This document shows positions 50,783 to 59,060 of a stretch of DNA of 64,000 bases, piece after piece. The DNA is taken from positions 1 through 64,000 of the forward strand of contig CAKTOH010000007.1 of assembly GCA_934589705.1 (NCBI GenBank). Reading direction: 5' to 3'. How positions within the stretch are numbered: position 1 is the stretch's first letter; each line of letters starts with the position of its first letter. The notes below the pieces were generated by a model. It was not told the origin of the DNA. It ran no database searches and worked only from the letters and a program-made list of their open reading frames with translations. Both the position numbers and the translations under genes were made by a program. Source of the stretch: an uncultured Oscillospiraceae bacterium. GTDB lineage: Bacteria; Bacillota; Clostridia; Oscillospirales; Oscillospiraceae.

Positions 50783-51610
50783 GTGGGTTACTTTGGATGT
50801 CATCTGTCGGCCAGCGGCGGGAACGCCGCCATGGTGAAAACTGCCCTGTCCATCGGGGCCAATACCTTTGCCTTCTTTACTCGCAATCCCAGGGGGAGCA
50901 AGGCCAAGAAGGAAGACCCGGAGGACGGGGCAAGGGCGGTGGAACTGCTGAAGCAAGAGAGCTTTGGCCCCCTGGTTGCCCATGGAGCCTATACCATGAA
51001 CCTGTGCACCGCCGACCCGGAGGCAAGAGACTTTGCCGCCTCCCTGCTGGCGGACGATCTGCGGCGCATGGCGGCTCTGCCTGGGAACTTTTATAATTTC
51101 CATCCCGGCAGCCATGTGGGGCGGGGTCTGGAGGCGGCAGTGGAGGATATTTCCGCCGCCTTGCGGAAGGCTCTGGAGCCCGGGTATCCGGTGACGGTGC
51201 TGCTGGAAACCATGGCGGGCAAGGGCAGCGAGGTAGGCGGTCGGTTCGAGGAGCTGAAAGCCATCCTGGATGCCACGGGAGACGATACCGTCGGCGTGTG
51301 CCTGGACACCTGCCATGTCTACGACGGGGGCTATGATATTGTCAGCGACCTGGACGGAGTTCTCCGGGAATTTGACCGGGTCATCGGTCTGAACCGGCTG
51401 AAGGCTCTGCACCTGAACGATTCCAAGAACCCCTTTGCCAGCCATAAAGACCGGCACGAATGTATCGGCAAGGGCAGCCTGGGGCTGGAAACCTTCCGTG
51501 CCATTGTGAACCATCCGGCGCTCCGGGACAAGCCCATGATTCTGGAGACGCCCAACGAGTTGCCCGGCTACCGGGAAGAAATCGCCCTACTCAGAAGCCT
51601 GGAGTCTTAA
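50783..51610 (+). CDS. nfo: Endonuclease IV (AP endonuclease)
   Basis: 275 residues. Cuts DNA at abasic sites with three metal ions. Visible: GCHLSASGG at the start, NFHPGSHVG with metal His residues, LLETMAGKG with metal Glu, VCLDTCHVYDGGYD, HLNDSKNPFASHKDRHECIG and ETPNE at the end. The GTG start at 50783 is eight bases after AAAGGAG; upstream in-frame codons lie in the promoter. Confidence 0.94.
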   Translation: MGYFGCHLSASGGNAAMVKTALSIGANTFAFFTRNPRGSKAKKEDPEDGARAVELLKQESFGPLVAHGAYTMNLCTADPEARDFAASLLADDLRRMAALPGNFYNFHPGSHVGRGLEAAVEDISAALRKALEPGYPVTVLLETMAGKGSEVGGRFEELKAILDATGDDTVGVCLDTCHVYDGGYDIVSDLDGVLREFDRVIGLNRLKALHLNDSKNPFASHKDRHECIGKGSLGLETFRAIVNHPALRDKPMILETPNELPGYREEIALLRSLES

Positions 51611-51683
51611 AAATTTGTTCATTTGACATCCGGCCGAGAATGTGTCATTTTTATAGAAGAATCCAGAGAGAGGAGAAACGGGA

Positions 51684-53399
51684 ATGGAAGAAATTTTGCA
51701 GACCCTTGCCACGGCGCCCAGCGAGCTTACCGGGCAGTACATCGGCTTTCTGCGCTATGCCGTGCCGGTGATGACCTTCCTTTTACTGCTGCGGTGCGCC
51801 TTTCCGCTGCTGACCTTCCGCCGGGAGCCGGAGATCTGGGCCTGGCTGAATCTCACCGACGGTACCCAGATTCCCATTACCCACTGGGAGAATGTCATCG
51901 GCAGAAGCAAAAGCTGTGATGTGACCATCGATTTTTCCACCATTTCCCGGAATCACGCGGTGCTGACCCGGTATGACGACGGCAGCTGGACGCTTCTGGA
52001 CATCGGCTCCAAAACCGGCACCTTCGTCAATGACCGGCCCATTCAGATCTGCGCCCTGAAGCCCAAAGACCGGATTTCCATCGGCGGTGTGGAAATGCAG
52101 CTTCAGCCCATTACCCAGCGGCAGGAAGTCCGTCAGGCCCAGCTGCGCACCAAGGCCGCCAGCGGCTGGGACAGTGTGACGAACCTGATGCTTCTGACCA
52201 TTTTGCAATGCGCCATTCTTCTGGGATACCTTCTCCGGGGGGAAAAGGTGGATTTTCCCAATATTCTCATTGGCTTCGGCGGCATCGTCCTCAGCCAGTG
52301 GGTGCTGTACCTTTTCTATTGCCTCATCCATCGGAAGTCTTTTGAGGTGGAGACCATCGCCTTTTTCCTGTGCACCATGGGTATGGCGGCCATTGCCACC
52401 GTCAAGCCCGGAGAGGCGGTGAAACAGCTGGGGGCCATGGGACTGGGCATCGTCACCTTCCTGATTCTGGGCTGGTCCCTGCGGGATCTGGAGCGAGCCA
52501 AGGTGGTGCGCTATCTGGCGGTGGCGGCAGGAATTGGCTTTCTGGTGGTCACTTTGCTTTTCGGCACGGAATACTACGGCGCGAAAAACTGGCTGATTCT
52601 GGGGGGTATGTCCTTGCAGCCCTCGGAGCTGAGTAAGGTCTGCTTCGTCTTTGCCGGCACTTCCACCATGGATCGGATTATGAGCAAGCGAAATCTGATT
52701 CTGTTCATTGCCTATTCCGTGGTGATCTGCGGCCTGCTGGCGCTGATGAACGACTTCGGCACGGCTCTGGTGTTCTTCTGCGCCTTTTTGCTCATTGCTT
52801 ACCTGCGCTCCGGCTCCATGGGCACGGTGGCTCTGGCCATTACCGCCCTGGGCTTTGCGGGCGTGCTGGCCCTGCGGATCGCCCCCCATGCCCTGAACCG
52901 GTTCACCACCTGGCGGCATGTGTGGCAGGATCCCTTAAGCGGCGGTTATCAGCAGACCAGAGCCCTCATGTGCATCGCCTCCGGCGGCCTGTTTGGCCTG
53001 GGGCCGGAGGGAGGCCTGCTCCAATATGTATTTGCGGCGGATTCCGATATCGTTTTTGCCACCATCAGCGAGGAATGGGGACTTCTGGCTGCGCTGATGA
53101 TGGTGCTGAGCATTGCGGTGCTGGGTGCGTTTGCCATCCGCACCACCCGGGTGGCTCGCAGCAGCTTCTATTCCATCGGCGGCTGCACCGCCGCGGGACT
53201 GCTGGTCATTCAGACGATTTTGAACTGCCTGGGCACCGTGGACATTCTGCCCTTTACCGGCGTGACCTTCCCCTTCCTCAGCAACGGTGGCACCAGCATG
53301 ATCGGCGCCTGGGGGCTGCTGGCCTTTGTCAAGGCGGCGGATACCCGGCAGAATGCCAGCTTTGCCATCCGCTTGCAGAAAAAGGAAAAGGAGGACTAG
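51684..53399 (+). CDS. FHA domain-FtsW/RodA fusion, SEDS peptidoglycan polymerase
   Basis: 571 residues. One membrane helix (23-43) is followed by a cytoplasmic FHA domain at about 52-130: the phospho-threonine site is built from GRSKS (73-77), SRNHAV (88-93), GSKTGTFVND (108-117). From about 170 a ten-helix SEDS core follows with LNDFGTALVFF, GGYQQTRALMCIASGG, and PFTGVTFPFLSNGGTSM. SEDS proteins polymerise glycan strands with a class B penicillin-binding protein. That partner is encoded three bases downstream. The fused FHA suggests control by a Ser/Thr kinase. Confidence 0.9.
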   Translation: MEEILQTLATAPSELTGQYIGFLRYAVPVMTFLLLLRCAFPLLTFRREPEIWAWLNLTDGTQIPITHWENVIGRSKSCDVTIDFSTISRNHAVLTRYDDGSWTLLDIGSKTGTFVNDRPIQICALKPKDRISIGGVEMQLQPITQRQEVRQAQLRTKAASGWDSVTNLMLLTILQCAILLGYLLRGEKVDFPNILIGFGGIVLSQWVLYLFYCLIHRKSFEVETIAFFLCTMGMAAIATVKPGEAVKQLGAMGLGIVTFLILGWSLRDLERAKVVRYLAVAAGIGFLVVTLLFGTEYYGAKNWLILGGMSLQPSELSKVCFVFAGTSTMDRIMSKRNLILFIAYSVVICGLLALMNDFGTALVFFCAFLLIAYLRSGSMGTVALAITALGFAGVLALRIAPHALNRFTTWRHVWQDPLSGGYQQTRALMCIASGGLFGLGPEGGLLQYVFAADSDIVFATISEEWGLLAALMMVLSIAVLGAFAIRTTRVARSSFYSIGGCTAAGLLVIQTILNCLGTVDILPFTGVTFPFLSNGGTSMIGAWGLLAFVKAADTRQNASFAIRLQKKEKED

Positions 53400-53402
53400 C
53401 CC

Positions 53403-54785
53403 ATGAACCGAATTACCAAACGAACCTGGATTGTGGGACTGTTCCTGGGCGTGCTCCTGTGCGGATTGCTGCTGTTTGTGGGGGAATATGTGACGGATGC
53501 GGAAAAGTGGGTTTCCTTCTCCGGCTCCCCGCATCTATATAATAGCAGCAACATCGGCTGCGGCACCATCACCGACCGGAGCGGCCAGACCCTTTTAAGC
53601 ATCGCCCAGGGCAGAACCTACTCCGACAATGCCCAGACCCGAAAATCCACCCTCCACTGGCTGGGCGACCGGAACGGCTTTATCAACGCCGCGGCGGTTT
53701 CCACTTATGCCGGTGCCATGGCAGGCTACGACCGGATCAACGGCGTATACGATGCCTCCGGCGAGGGAGGCACTGCCCGGCTGACGCTTTCAGCCAAGGT
53801 GCAGAACGCCGCCCTGGAGGCCATGGGCAGCCGAAAGGGAACCGTGGCGGTGTATAACTACAAAACCGGTGAGATTCTCTGCGCCCTGACTACTCCAACC
53901 TACGACCCGGAGAATGTGCCGGACATTGCCTCGGACACGACGGGCGCCTACGACGGCGTTTATCTGAACCGGTTCGTCCAGTCCTCCTATGTGCCCGGCT
54001 CCATTTTCAAGATCGTCACCCTGTCCGCTGCCCTGGACTGCGTGCCGGACATCGAGGAAAAGACCTTCACCTGCAAGGGTAAGCTGACCTACGGCTCCGG
54101 CAGCAACACCGAGGCGGTGACCTGCGAGAAGGCTCACGGAAATCAGAGCATCAAGCAGGCCTTTGCCAACTCCTGCAACTGCGCCTTCGCCCAGATTGCG
54201 GAGCTGGTGGGCAAGGACAATATGGTGAAGTATGTCCGCCAGTTCCAGGTGACACAACGGCTTTCCTTTGACGGCATTACCACCGCCGCCGGAAACTACG
54301 ACATTTCCAACACCGGCGCGGTGTCCTTCGCCTGGAGCTGCATCGGCCAGCATTCCGACCTGGTGAACCCTGCCCGGTACATGACCTTTATGGGGGCCAT
54401 CGCAAACGGCGGAGTAGGGGTGGAGCCCTACCTGATGGCGCAGGTGGAAAACGGCGGGAAGACCACCTATCAGGCTAAGCCCGTATCCACCGACCGGCTG
54501 ATGCCGGAGTCCGTGGCAGAAACCGTCAAGGCTTACATGCGCAACAACGTGAAGACGGTCTACGGCGACGGAAACTTTGGCGGCCTTCCCGTCTGCGCCA
54601 AGTCCGGCACCAGTCAGCTGGGGGGCGACCAGAAGTCCAACGCCATGTTTGCCGGATTTGTGGACAGCGACCAGTACCCCCTGGCCTTTATGGTGGTGGT
54701 GGAAAACGGCGGCTACGGCAGCCATACCTGCGTGCCCGTCATCAGTAAAGTCCTTGCCGCCTGTAAGTCTGTTATGGATAATTAA
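53403..54785 (+). CDS. Class B penicillin-binding protein transpeptidase, SEDS partner
   Basis: 460 residues with one N-terminal membrane anchor (about 11-30). The transpeptidase motifs are complete: SxxK as S200-IFK, SxN as S257-CN, and KSGT from Lys400. The N-terminal dimerisation region is short, like mycobacterial PbpA and Firmicutes relatives. It cross-links the glycan made by the SEDS protein upstream. The gene starts three bases after it, so the pair is made together. The operon ends at a palindromic repeat. Confidence 0.92.
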   Translation: MNRITKRTWIVGLFLGVLLCGLLLFVGEYVTDAEKWVSFSGSPHLYNSSNIGCGTITDRSGQTLLSIAQGRTYSDNAQTRKSTLHWLGDRNGFINAAAVSTYAGAMAGYDRINGVYDASGEGGTARLTLSAKVQNAALEAMGSRKGTVAVYNYKTGEILCALTTPTYDPENVPDIASDTTGAYDGVYLNRFVQSSYVPGSIFKIVTLSAALDCVPDIEEKTFTCKGKLTYGSGSNTEAVTCEKAHGNQSIKQAFANSCNCAFAQIAELVGKDNMVKYVRQFQVTQRLSFDGITTAAGNYDISNTGAVSFAWSCIGQHSDLVNPARYMTFMGAIANGGVGVEPYLMAQVENGGKTTYQAKPVSTDRLMPESVAETVKAYMRNNVKTVYGDGNFGGLPVCAKSGTSQLGGDQKSNAMFAGFVDSDQYPLAFMVVVENGGYGSHTCVPVISKVLAACKSVMDN

Positions 54786-54797
54786 AAATCCTTTGGC

Positions 54798-54821
54798 AGT
54801 GCTGCACAATTGTGCGGCACT
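54798..54821. repeat. Family C palindrome, copy 1
   Basis: AGTGCTGCACAA then TTGTGCGGCACT, a 24-base near-perfect palindrome with no spacer, just after the penicillin-binding protein gene. The same palindrome is found at 55004-55025 and 55328-55347. Confidence 0.65.
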
Positions 54822-54838
54822 CAGACTGTCGAAAAACC

Positions 54839-54973
54839 ATGTCATTGCGAGGCAGTGCGCACACTGCCGTGGCAATCCCCCTAATTTTCAAACATTTTAG
54901 ATCATAAACCAATGGCTTTTACTTCTATCCGGGGGATTCCCACACCAGTCTGCGGACTGGTTCGGAATGACAA
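54839..54973. repeat. REPIN-like full element (family B)
   Basis: Starts ATGTCATTGCGAGGCAGTG, ends CTGGTTCGGAATGACA. Inner stems differ at the two ends (GCAGTGCGCACACTGC on the left, CCAGTCTGCGGACTGG on the right). It is bracketed by family C palindromes. Confidence 0.7.
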
Positions 54974-55003
54974 CGTATGTTGAGGGCTTTTTTGATACGC
55001 TGG

Positions 55004-55025
55004 GTGCCGCACAATTGTGCGGCAC
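55004..55025. repeat. Family C palindrome, copy 2
   Basis: GTGCCGCACAA then TTGTGCGGCAC, a perfect 22-base palindrome. Confidence 0.65.
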
Positions 55026-55256
55026 TATTTCTGCCTAAGAGGCTTATTTTATCTGGGTGCTTTCGATAAAACCACCGATAGCAGCCCGAAACATTTCGAC
55101 TGGCTTCCGGCGATGCGGCCGGGGGATTCTCAAGGGGGCGGCTTTTCGGCAGCGCCCCTTGAGCCGGCTTCTTATCAATTTTCTTGCCGGGACAAGAAAA
55201 TTGCCCCCGGAGGGACCAGAGCCGAAAGTTTTCTGCGAAGTATGAGAAAGGATTGG
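55026..55256. other. Non-coding stretch with short hairpins
   Basis: No gene is seen. CAAGGGGGCG pairs with CGCCCCTTG around a GCTTTTCGGC segment (about 55132-55162). TTTTCTTG pairs with CAAGAAAA around CCGGGA (55179-55200). It reads like further intergenic repeat material. Confidence 0.4.
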
Positions 55257-55347
55257 CCCTCATCCGTCTCGTGCTTGCGGGGGTCGCACGAGCCACCTTC
55301 CACCAGGGGAAGGCAAGGGATACTGCATGCCGCACAATTGTGCGGCA
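55257..55347. repeat. Family D repeat followed by family C palindrome, copy 3
   Basis: 55257-55316 matches 14112-14170 nearly base for base (CCCTCATCCGTCTCG, CGAGCCACCTTCC, GGGAAGGC). At 55328-55347 TGCCGCACAA then TTGTGCGGCA repeats the palindrome. Confidence 0.6.
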
Positions 55348-55413
55348 CTGCCCTTGTATATTCTACACAAAAAAGGCGAAACCGGATTGTTGGAATCTGT
55401 GGTGTTTTCCTCG

Positions 55414-55442
55414 TTGACAAATGTCTTTGCCTGAGATACAAT
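55414..55442 (+). promoter_or_regulatory. liv operon promoter
   Basis: TTGACA (55414-55419), 17 bases, TACAAT (55437-55442). The start of transcription would fall near 55449, about 250 bases before livJ. Confidence 0.8.
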
Positions 55443-55473
55443 ACACCCAAGAAATCCGAAGGAGGTACGGCGT

Positions 55474-55605
55474 ATGAAGACCCGGAACGAACTGAATCTG
55501 CACACGGCGTGCCTTGCCGCCCGAATTAGCGACCTGCTGGACGCTGCCCCTGTGGCAGGGTCTGTATGCCTGCTGCCTGTACGAATTAGCATGTCACGGG
55601 CGTAA
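55474..55605 (+). CDS. Leader ORF of the liv operon (43 codons)
   Basis: Opens with ATG seven bases after an excellent AAGGAGGT site and ends in TAA. The peptide has no membrane or domain character. It has 7 Leu, 3 Ile and 3 Val plus Cys13 and Cys32, including Leu-Leu at positions 21-22 and 33-34. The nine-base block CGAATTAGC occurs twice, exactly 60 bases apart (55522-55530 and 55582-55590), both coding Arg-Ile-Ser. Position between a promoter and a terminator hairpin makes a regulatory leader peptide likely; a real small protein is the alternative. Confidence 0.55.
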   Translation: MKTRNELNLHTACLAARISDLLDAAPVAGSVCLLPVRISMSRA

Positions 55606-55628
55606 CCGGATTTTCCGTATGTATGGAG

Positions 55629-55660
55629 AAGCGGCTGCGCAGAAGCGTATCCGCTTTTTT
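55629..55660 (+). terminator. Terminator/attenuator hairpin between leader ORF and livJ
   Basis: AAGCGGCTGCGC (55629-55640) pairs with GCGTATCCGCTT (55645-55656) with one mismatch, AGAA loop, then a six-T run. It lies 23 bases after the leader ORF stop and 40 bases before livJ with no promoter after it, so transcripts for livJ must read through it. Confidence 0.75.
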
Positions 55661-55700
55661 ATAGTTTTATCTTATCTATTTAGAAAAGGAGAAAACGAAA

Positions 55701-56897
55701 ATGAAAAAGTATCTTGCTCTTGCCATGGCTTTTGTCCTGGTGGCAGCCGTCTTTGCCGGCTGCGGCAACTCCTCGGCGGGAACTGCGACCACGGCTCCCG
55801 CTGCCCCCGCCGGTGACGCGGCTCCTGCCGGTACCGGCACCGTGAAGATCGGCATGTCCGGCCCTCTGACCGGCGGCGCCTCTGCCTATGGCCTGGCCGT
55901 GAAGGCCGGCATGGAAGTGGCCGTTGAGGAAATCAACGCCAAGGGCGGTCTGCAGATCGAGTTCAACGCTCAGGACGATGAGGCTGACGGCGAGAAGGCC
56001 GTTTCCGCTTACAATGTTCTGAAGGACTGGGGTATGCAGGTCATGGCCGGTCAGGTTACCACCGGTTCCGCTCTGGCTGTGGCTCCCGAGTCCACCGCCG
56101 ACAACATGTTCAACCTGACTCCCTCCGCCTCCGCCGAGTCTCTGGCTCTGACCGGTGACAACATCTTCCAGATGTGCTTCACCGACCCCAACCAGGGCGC
56201 TTCCGCCGCTGAGCTGGTATCCACCAAGTTCGCCGGTTCCAAGGTCGGCATCATCTACGACTCTTCCGACGACTACTCCTCCGGCCTGTACAAGGGCTTC
56301 AGCGAGAAGGCCGCTGAGTTGGGCGTTGAGGTTGTGGCCACCACTTCCTTCACCGCCGACAACAAGGCCGACCTGTCCACCCAGGTGACCCAGTGCAAGG
56401 ACGCCGGCGCTGATCTGGTGTTCCTGCCCATCTACTACACCGAGGCTTCTCAGATTCTGTCCTACGCCAACAAGATCGGCTACGCTCCCAAGTTCTTCGG
56501 CTGCGACGGCATGGACGGCATCCTGACCGTGGAAGGCTTCGACACCGCTCTGGCCGAGGGCCTGGTTCTGATGACCCCCTTCGATGCCAACGCTTCCGAT
56601 GAGGCGACCCAGTCCTTCGTCGCCAAGTTCAAGGAGAAGATGGATGGCCTGGTGCCCAACCAGTTCGCCGCTGACGGCTACGATGTCATCTACGCCATCT
56701 ACAACGGCCTGACCAACGCCGGTGCCACCGGCAGCGAGTCCGCCGAGGAGCTGTGCACCATGCTCAAGGAGCAGTTCGCCACCATGACCGTGGACGGCCT
56801 GACCGGTACCGGTATGCACTGGGATGCCAACGGCATGATCTCCAAGGCTCCCGCCGCTGTGGTCATCGAGAACGGCGTTTACGTTTCCCTGGGTTGA
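55701..56897 (+). CDS. livJ: Branched-chain amino acid ABC transporter binding lipoprotein LivJ
   Basis: 398 residues, lipobox FAGC (Cys21) and short Ala/Gly/Pro linker. The mature part is a type I periplasmic-binding fold: VKIGMSGPLTGGASAYG near residue 50, LKDWGMQVMAGQVTTGSAL near 110 and VGIIYDSSDDYSSGLYKGF near 185. It captures leucine, isoleucine or valine and passes them to LivHM. The start follows AAAAGGAGAAAACGAAA. It is the first gene of livJHMGF. Confidence 0.92.
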   Translation: MKKYLALAMAFVLVAAVFAGCGNSSAGTATTAPAAPAGDAAPAGTGTVKIGMSGPLTGGASAYGLAVKAGMEVAVEEINAKGGLQIEFNAQDDEADGEKAVSAYNVLKDWGMQVMAGQVTTGSALAVAPESTADNMFNLTPSASAESLALTGDNIFQMCFTDPNQGASAAELVSTKFAGSKVGIIYDSSDDYSSGLYKGFSEKAAELGVEVVATTSFTADNKADLSTQVTQCKDAGADLVFLPIYYTEASQILSYANKIGYAPKFFGCDGMDGILTVEGFDTALAEGLVLMTPFDANASDEATQSFVAKFKEKMDGLVPNQFAADGYDVIYAIYNGLTNAGATGSESAEELCTMLKEQFATMTVDGLTGTGMHWDANGMISKAPAAVVIENGVYVSLG

Positions 56898-56929
56898 GTT
56901 TCCCCGGCTTGATTTTGAATCCCATCAAA

Positions 56930-56960
56930 GGGGATGGGAGACCTCCGGTCTCTCATCCCC
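56930..56960 (+). terminator. Intercistronic hairpin between livJ and livH
   Basis: A 14-bp stem with one wobble (56930-56943 with 56947-56960) and a three-base loop; no T-run follows. It probably shields livJ mRNA and lowers downstream expression. The remaining ~140 bases before livH hold no gene. Confidence 0.65.
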
Positions 56961-57100
56961 TAAAGGGGTTTCTAAGAGATTTATCGGCAGTCTGTGAAAA
57001 CGCCGGGAAAGTCTGACGCTTTCACAGGCTGTTGAGAAAATAGGGAGGCTTCGGCTGCCGGGAGGGCTCCGGGGGCTTTCCAAGAAAGAGAGGGCTATTC

Positions 57101-57982
57101 ATGAAAATCATTCAGTATCTGATCAACGGCATCAGCATCGGCTCCGTGTATGCCATCATTGCCCTGGGCTACACCATGGTTTACGGAATTGCCAAGATGC
57201 TGAACTTCGCCCACGGCGATGTCATCATGGTGGGCGCGTACATTTCCTTCTGTGTGACCAATTACCTGGGGCTTCCGGTGGCGGTCTCCATCCTGGCGGC
57301 CATGGCGGTGTGCACGGTGCTTGGCGTTCTCATTGAGGGTCTTGCCTATAAGCCCCTGCGGGGCACTCCCAGCCTGGCGGTGCTGATTACCGCCATCGGC
57401 GTCAGCTACTTCCTCCAGAACGCGGCGCAGCTGATCTGGTCTTCCAGCCCCAAGAACTTTACCTCCATCGTCACCTTCCAGCCCCTGCGGCTGGCCGGGG
57501 ATCAGCTGGTGGTCACCGGCGAGGTGATTTACACCATTGTTGCCTCCATCCTCATTATGGTGGGTCTGACCTGGTTTACCACCAAGACCCGGACCGGTAA
57601 GGCCATGCGGGCGGTTTCCGAGGATCGGGACGCTGCCCAGCTCATGGGTATCAACGTGAACAAGACCATTTCCATGACCTTTGCCATCGGTTCCGCCCTG
57701 GCGGCCATCGCCGGTGTGCTGCTGTGCTCCACGGTGCCGACCTTGCAGCCTACCACCGGCTCCATGCCCGGCATCCGCGCCTTCACCGCTGCCGTCTTCG
57801 GCGGCATCGGCTCCATTCCCGGAGCTATGCTGGGCGGCATTTTGCTGGGCATTATCGAGACCTTCAGCAAGGCCTATTTAAGCCCTCAGTTCAGCGATGC
57901 CATCGTGTTCGCCGTGCTGATTGTAATTCTGCTGGTGAAGCCCGCAGGTTTGCTGGGCAAGCAGGTTCAGGAGAAGGTGTGA
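57101..57982 (+). CDS. livH: Branched-chain amino acid permease LivH
   Basis: 293 residues with about eight membrane helices. The family opening LINGISIGSVYAIIALGYTMVYG and the coupling region KAMRAVSEDRDAAQLMGIN near residue 170 (given in parts: KAMRAVSEDRDAA and QLMGIN) are both clear. It pairs with LivM to form the channel. Starts after AAGAAAGAGAGGGCTATTC. Confidence 0.93.
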   Translation: MKIIQYLINGISIGSVYAIIALGYTMVYGIAKMLNFAHGDVIMVGAYISFCVTNYLGLPVAVSILAAMAVCTVLGVLIEGLAYKPLRGTPSLAVLITAIGVSYFLQNAAQLIWSSSPKNFTSIVTFQPLRLAGDQLVVTGEVIYTIVASILIMVGLTWFTTKTRTGKAMRAVSEDRDAAQLMGINVNKTISMTFAIGSALAAIAGVLLCSTVPTLQPTTGSMPGIRAFTAAVFGGIGSIPGAMLGGILLGIIETFSKAYLSPQFSDAIVFAVLIVILLVKPAGLLGKQVQEKV

Positions 57983-57992
57983 GGTGGTTATG

Positions 57993-59060
57993 ATGAAAAA
58001 GAGACTGACAAAAGACAAAATCCTGGGAGCCTCCACCTATATTCTGGTTACGGTGGCCTTCCTGATTCTTCAGCTTCTCATGAACCAGGGCAAGCTGAGC
58101 AGCACCATGAAGGGCTTCCTGGTTCCCGCTTGTGCCTATATTGTGCTGGCGGTTTCCCTGAACCTGCTGGTGGGTATCTGCGGTGAGCTGAGCCTTGGTC
58201 ATGCGGGCTTCATGGGTATCGGCGCCTTCTCCGGCGTGATTGTCACCGCGTTGCTTGCCCAGGCGGTACCCAACGGTGTCCTCCGGCTGGTGATTGCCAT
58301 GCTGGTGGGCGGTGTGCTGGCGGGAGCCATCGGCTTCCTCATCGGCATTCCCGTCCTTCGCCTTCGGGGCGACTATCTGGCGATCGTCACCCTGGCCTTC
58401 GGCGAAATCATGAAGAACATCTTCGGAAACCTCTACCTGGGCGTTGACGAAGAGGGACTTCACACCACCATGAGTTCCGCCGGTCTGACCCTGGGCGCGG
58501 GCGGCACTATGATTGTTTCCGGCCCCAGAGGTGCCACGGGCATTACCAAGCTATCCACCTTTGCCATGGGCTTTGTGCTGATTCTCTTCACCCTGTTTGT
58601 GGTGCAGAATCTGATCAATTCCCGGGAAGGCCGGGCCATCAAGGCCGTCCGGGACAACCGGATTGCCGCCGAGTCCGTGGGCATCAACGTCACCGCCTTC
58701 CGGATGAAGGCCTTCGTGGTCTCCGCGTTCCTGGCGGGCATGGCCGGTGCCCTGTACGCCATGAATTACGGCTCCATCACGGCCAGCAAGTTCAACTTCA
58801 ATACCTCCATCAACATTCTGGTCTTTGTGGTGCTGGGCGGCATGGGCAACATCCTGGGCTCCATCATTTCCGCTACGGTGCTGTACATCCTGCCGGAGGC
58901 CATGCGCGGTTTGCAGGATTACCGGATGATTATCTACGCCGTCGTTCTGATTCTGGTCATGCTCTTCACCTGGTCTCCCAAGGTGAAGGACACCATGTCC
59001 GTGGTTTCCGACAAGATTTCCGGTATGTTCAAGAAGAAGGAGGCGGGAAGCCATGAATGA
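57993..59060 (+). CDS. livM: Branched-chain amino acid permease LivM
   Basis: 355 residues with about nine helices. It has GELSLGHAGFMGIGAFSG near residue 68 and the coupling loop AIKAVRDNRIAAESVGIN near 215, both hallmarks of LivM. Several in-frame starts exist (57984 GTG, 57990 ATG, 57993 ATG); 57993 has the best spacing from GAGGTGG. Overlaps livG by eight bases. Confidence 0.93.
   Translation: MKKRLTKDKILGASTYILVTVAFLILQLLMNQGKLSSTMKGFLVPACAYIVLAVSLNLLVGICGELSLGHAGFMGIGAFSGVIVTALLAQAVPNGVLRLVIAMLVGGVLAGAIGFLIGIPVLRLRGDYLAIVTLAFGEIMKNIFGNLYLGVDEEGLHTTMSSAGLTLGAGGTMIVSGPRGATGITKLSTFAMGFVLILFTLFVVQNLINSREGRAIKAVRDNRIAAESVGINVTAFRMKAFVVSAFLAGMAGALYAMNYGSITASKFNFNTSINILVFVVLGGMGNILGSIISATVLYILPEAMRGLQDYRMIIYAVVLILVMLFTWSPKVKDTMSVVSDKISGMFKKKEAGSHE

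Noticed and set aside
54925..55529. Several 60-170 codon open frames in the gap before liv
   Set aside because: They read through repeats and palindromes on both strands and have no ribosome sites.
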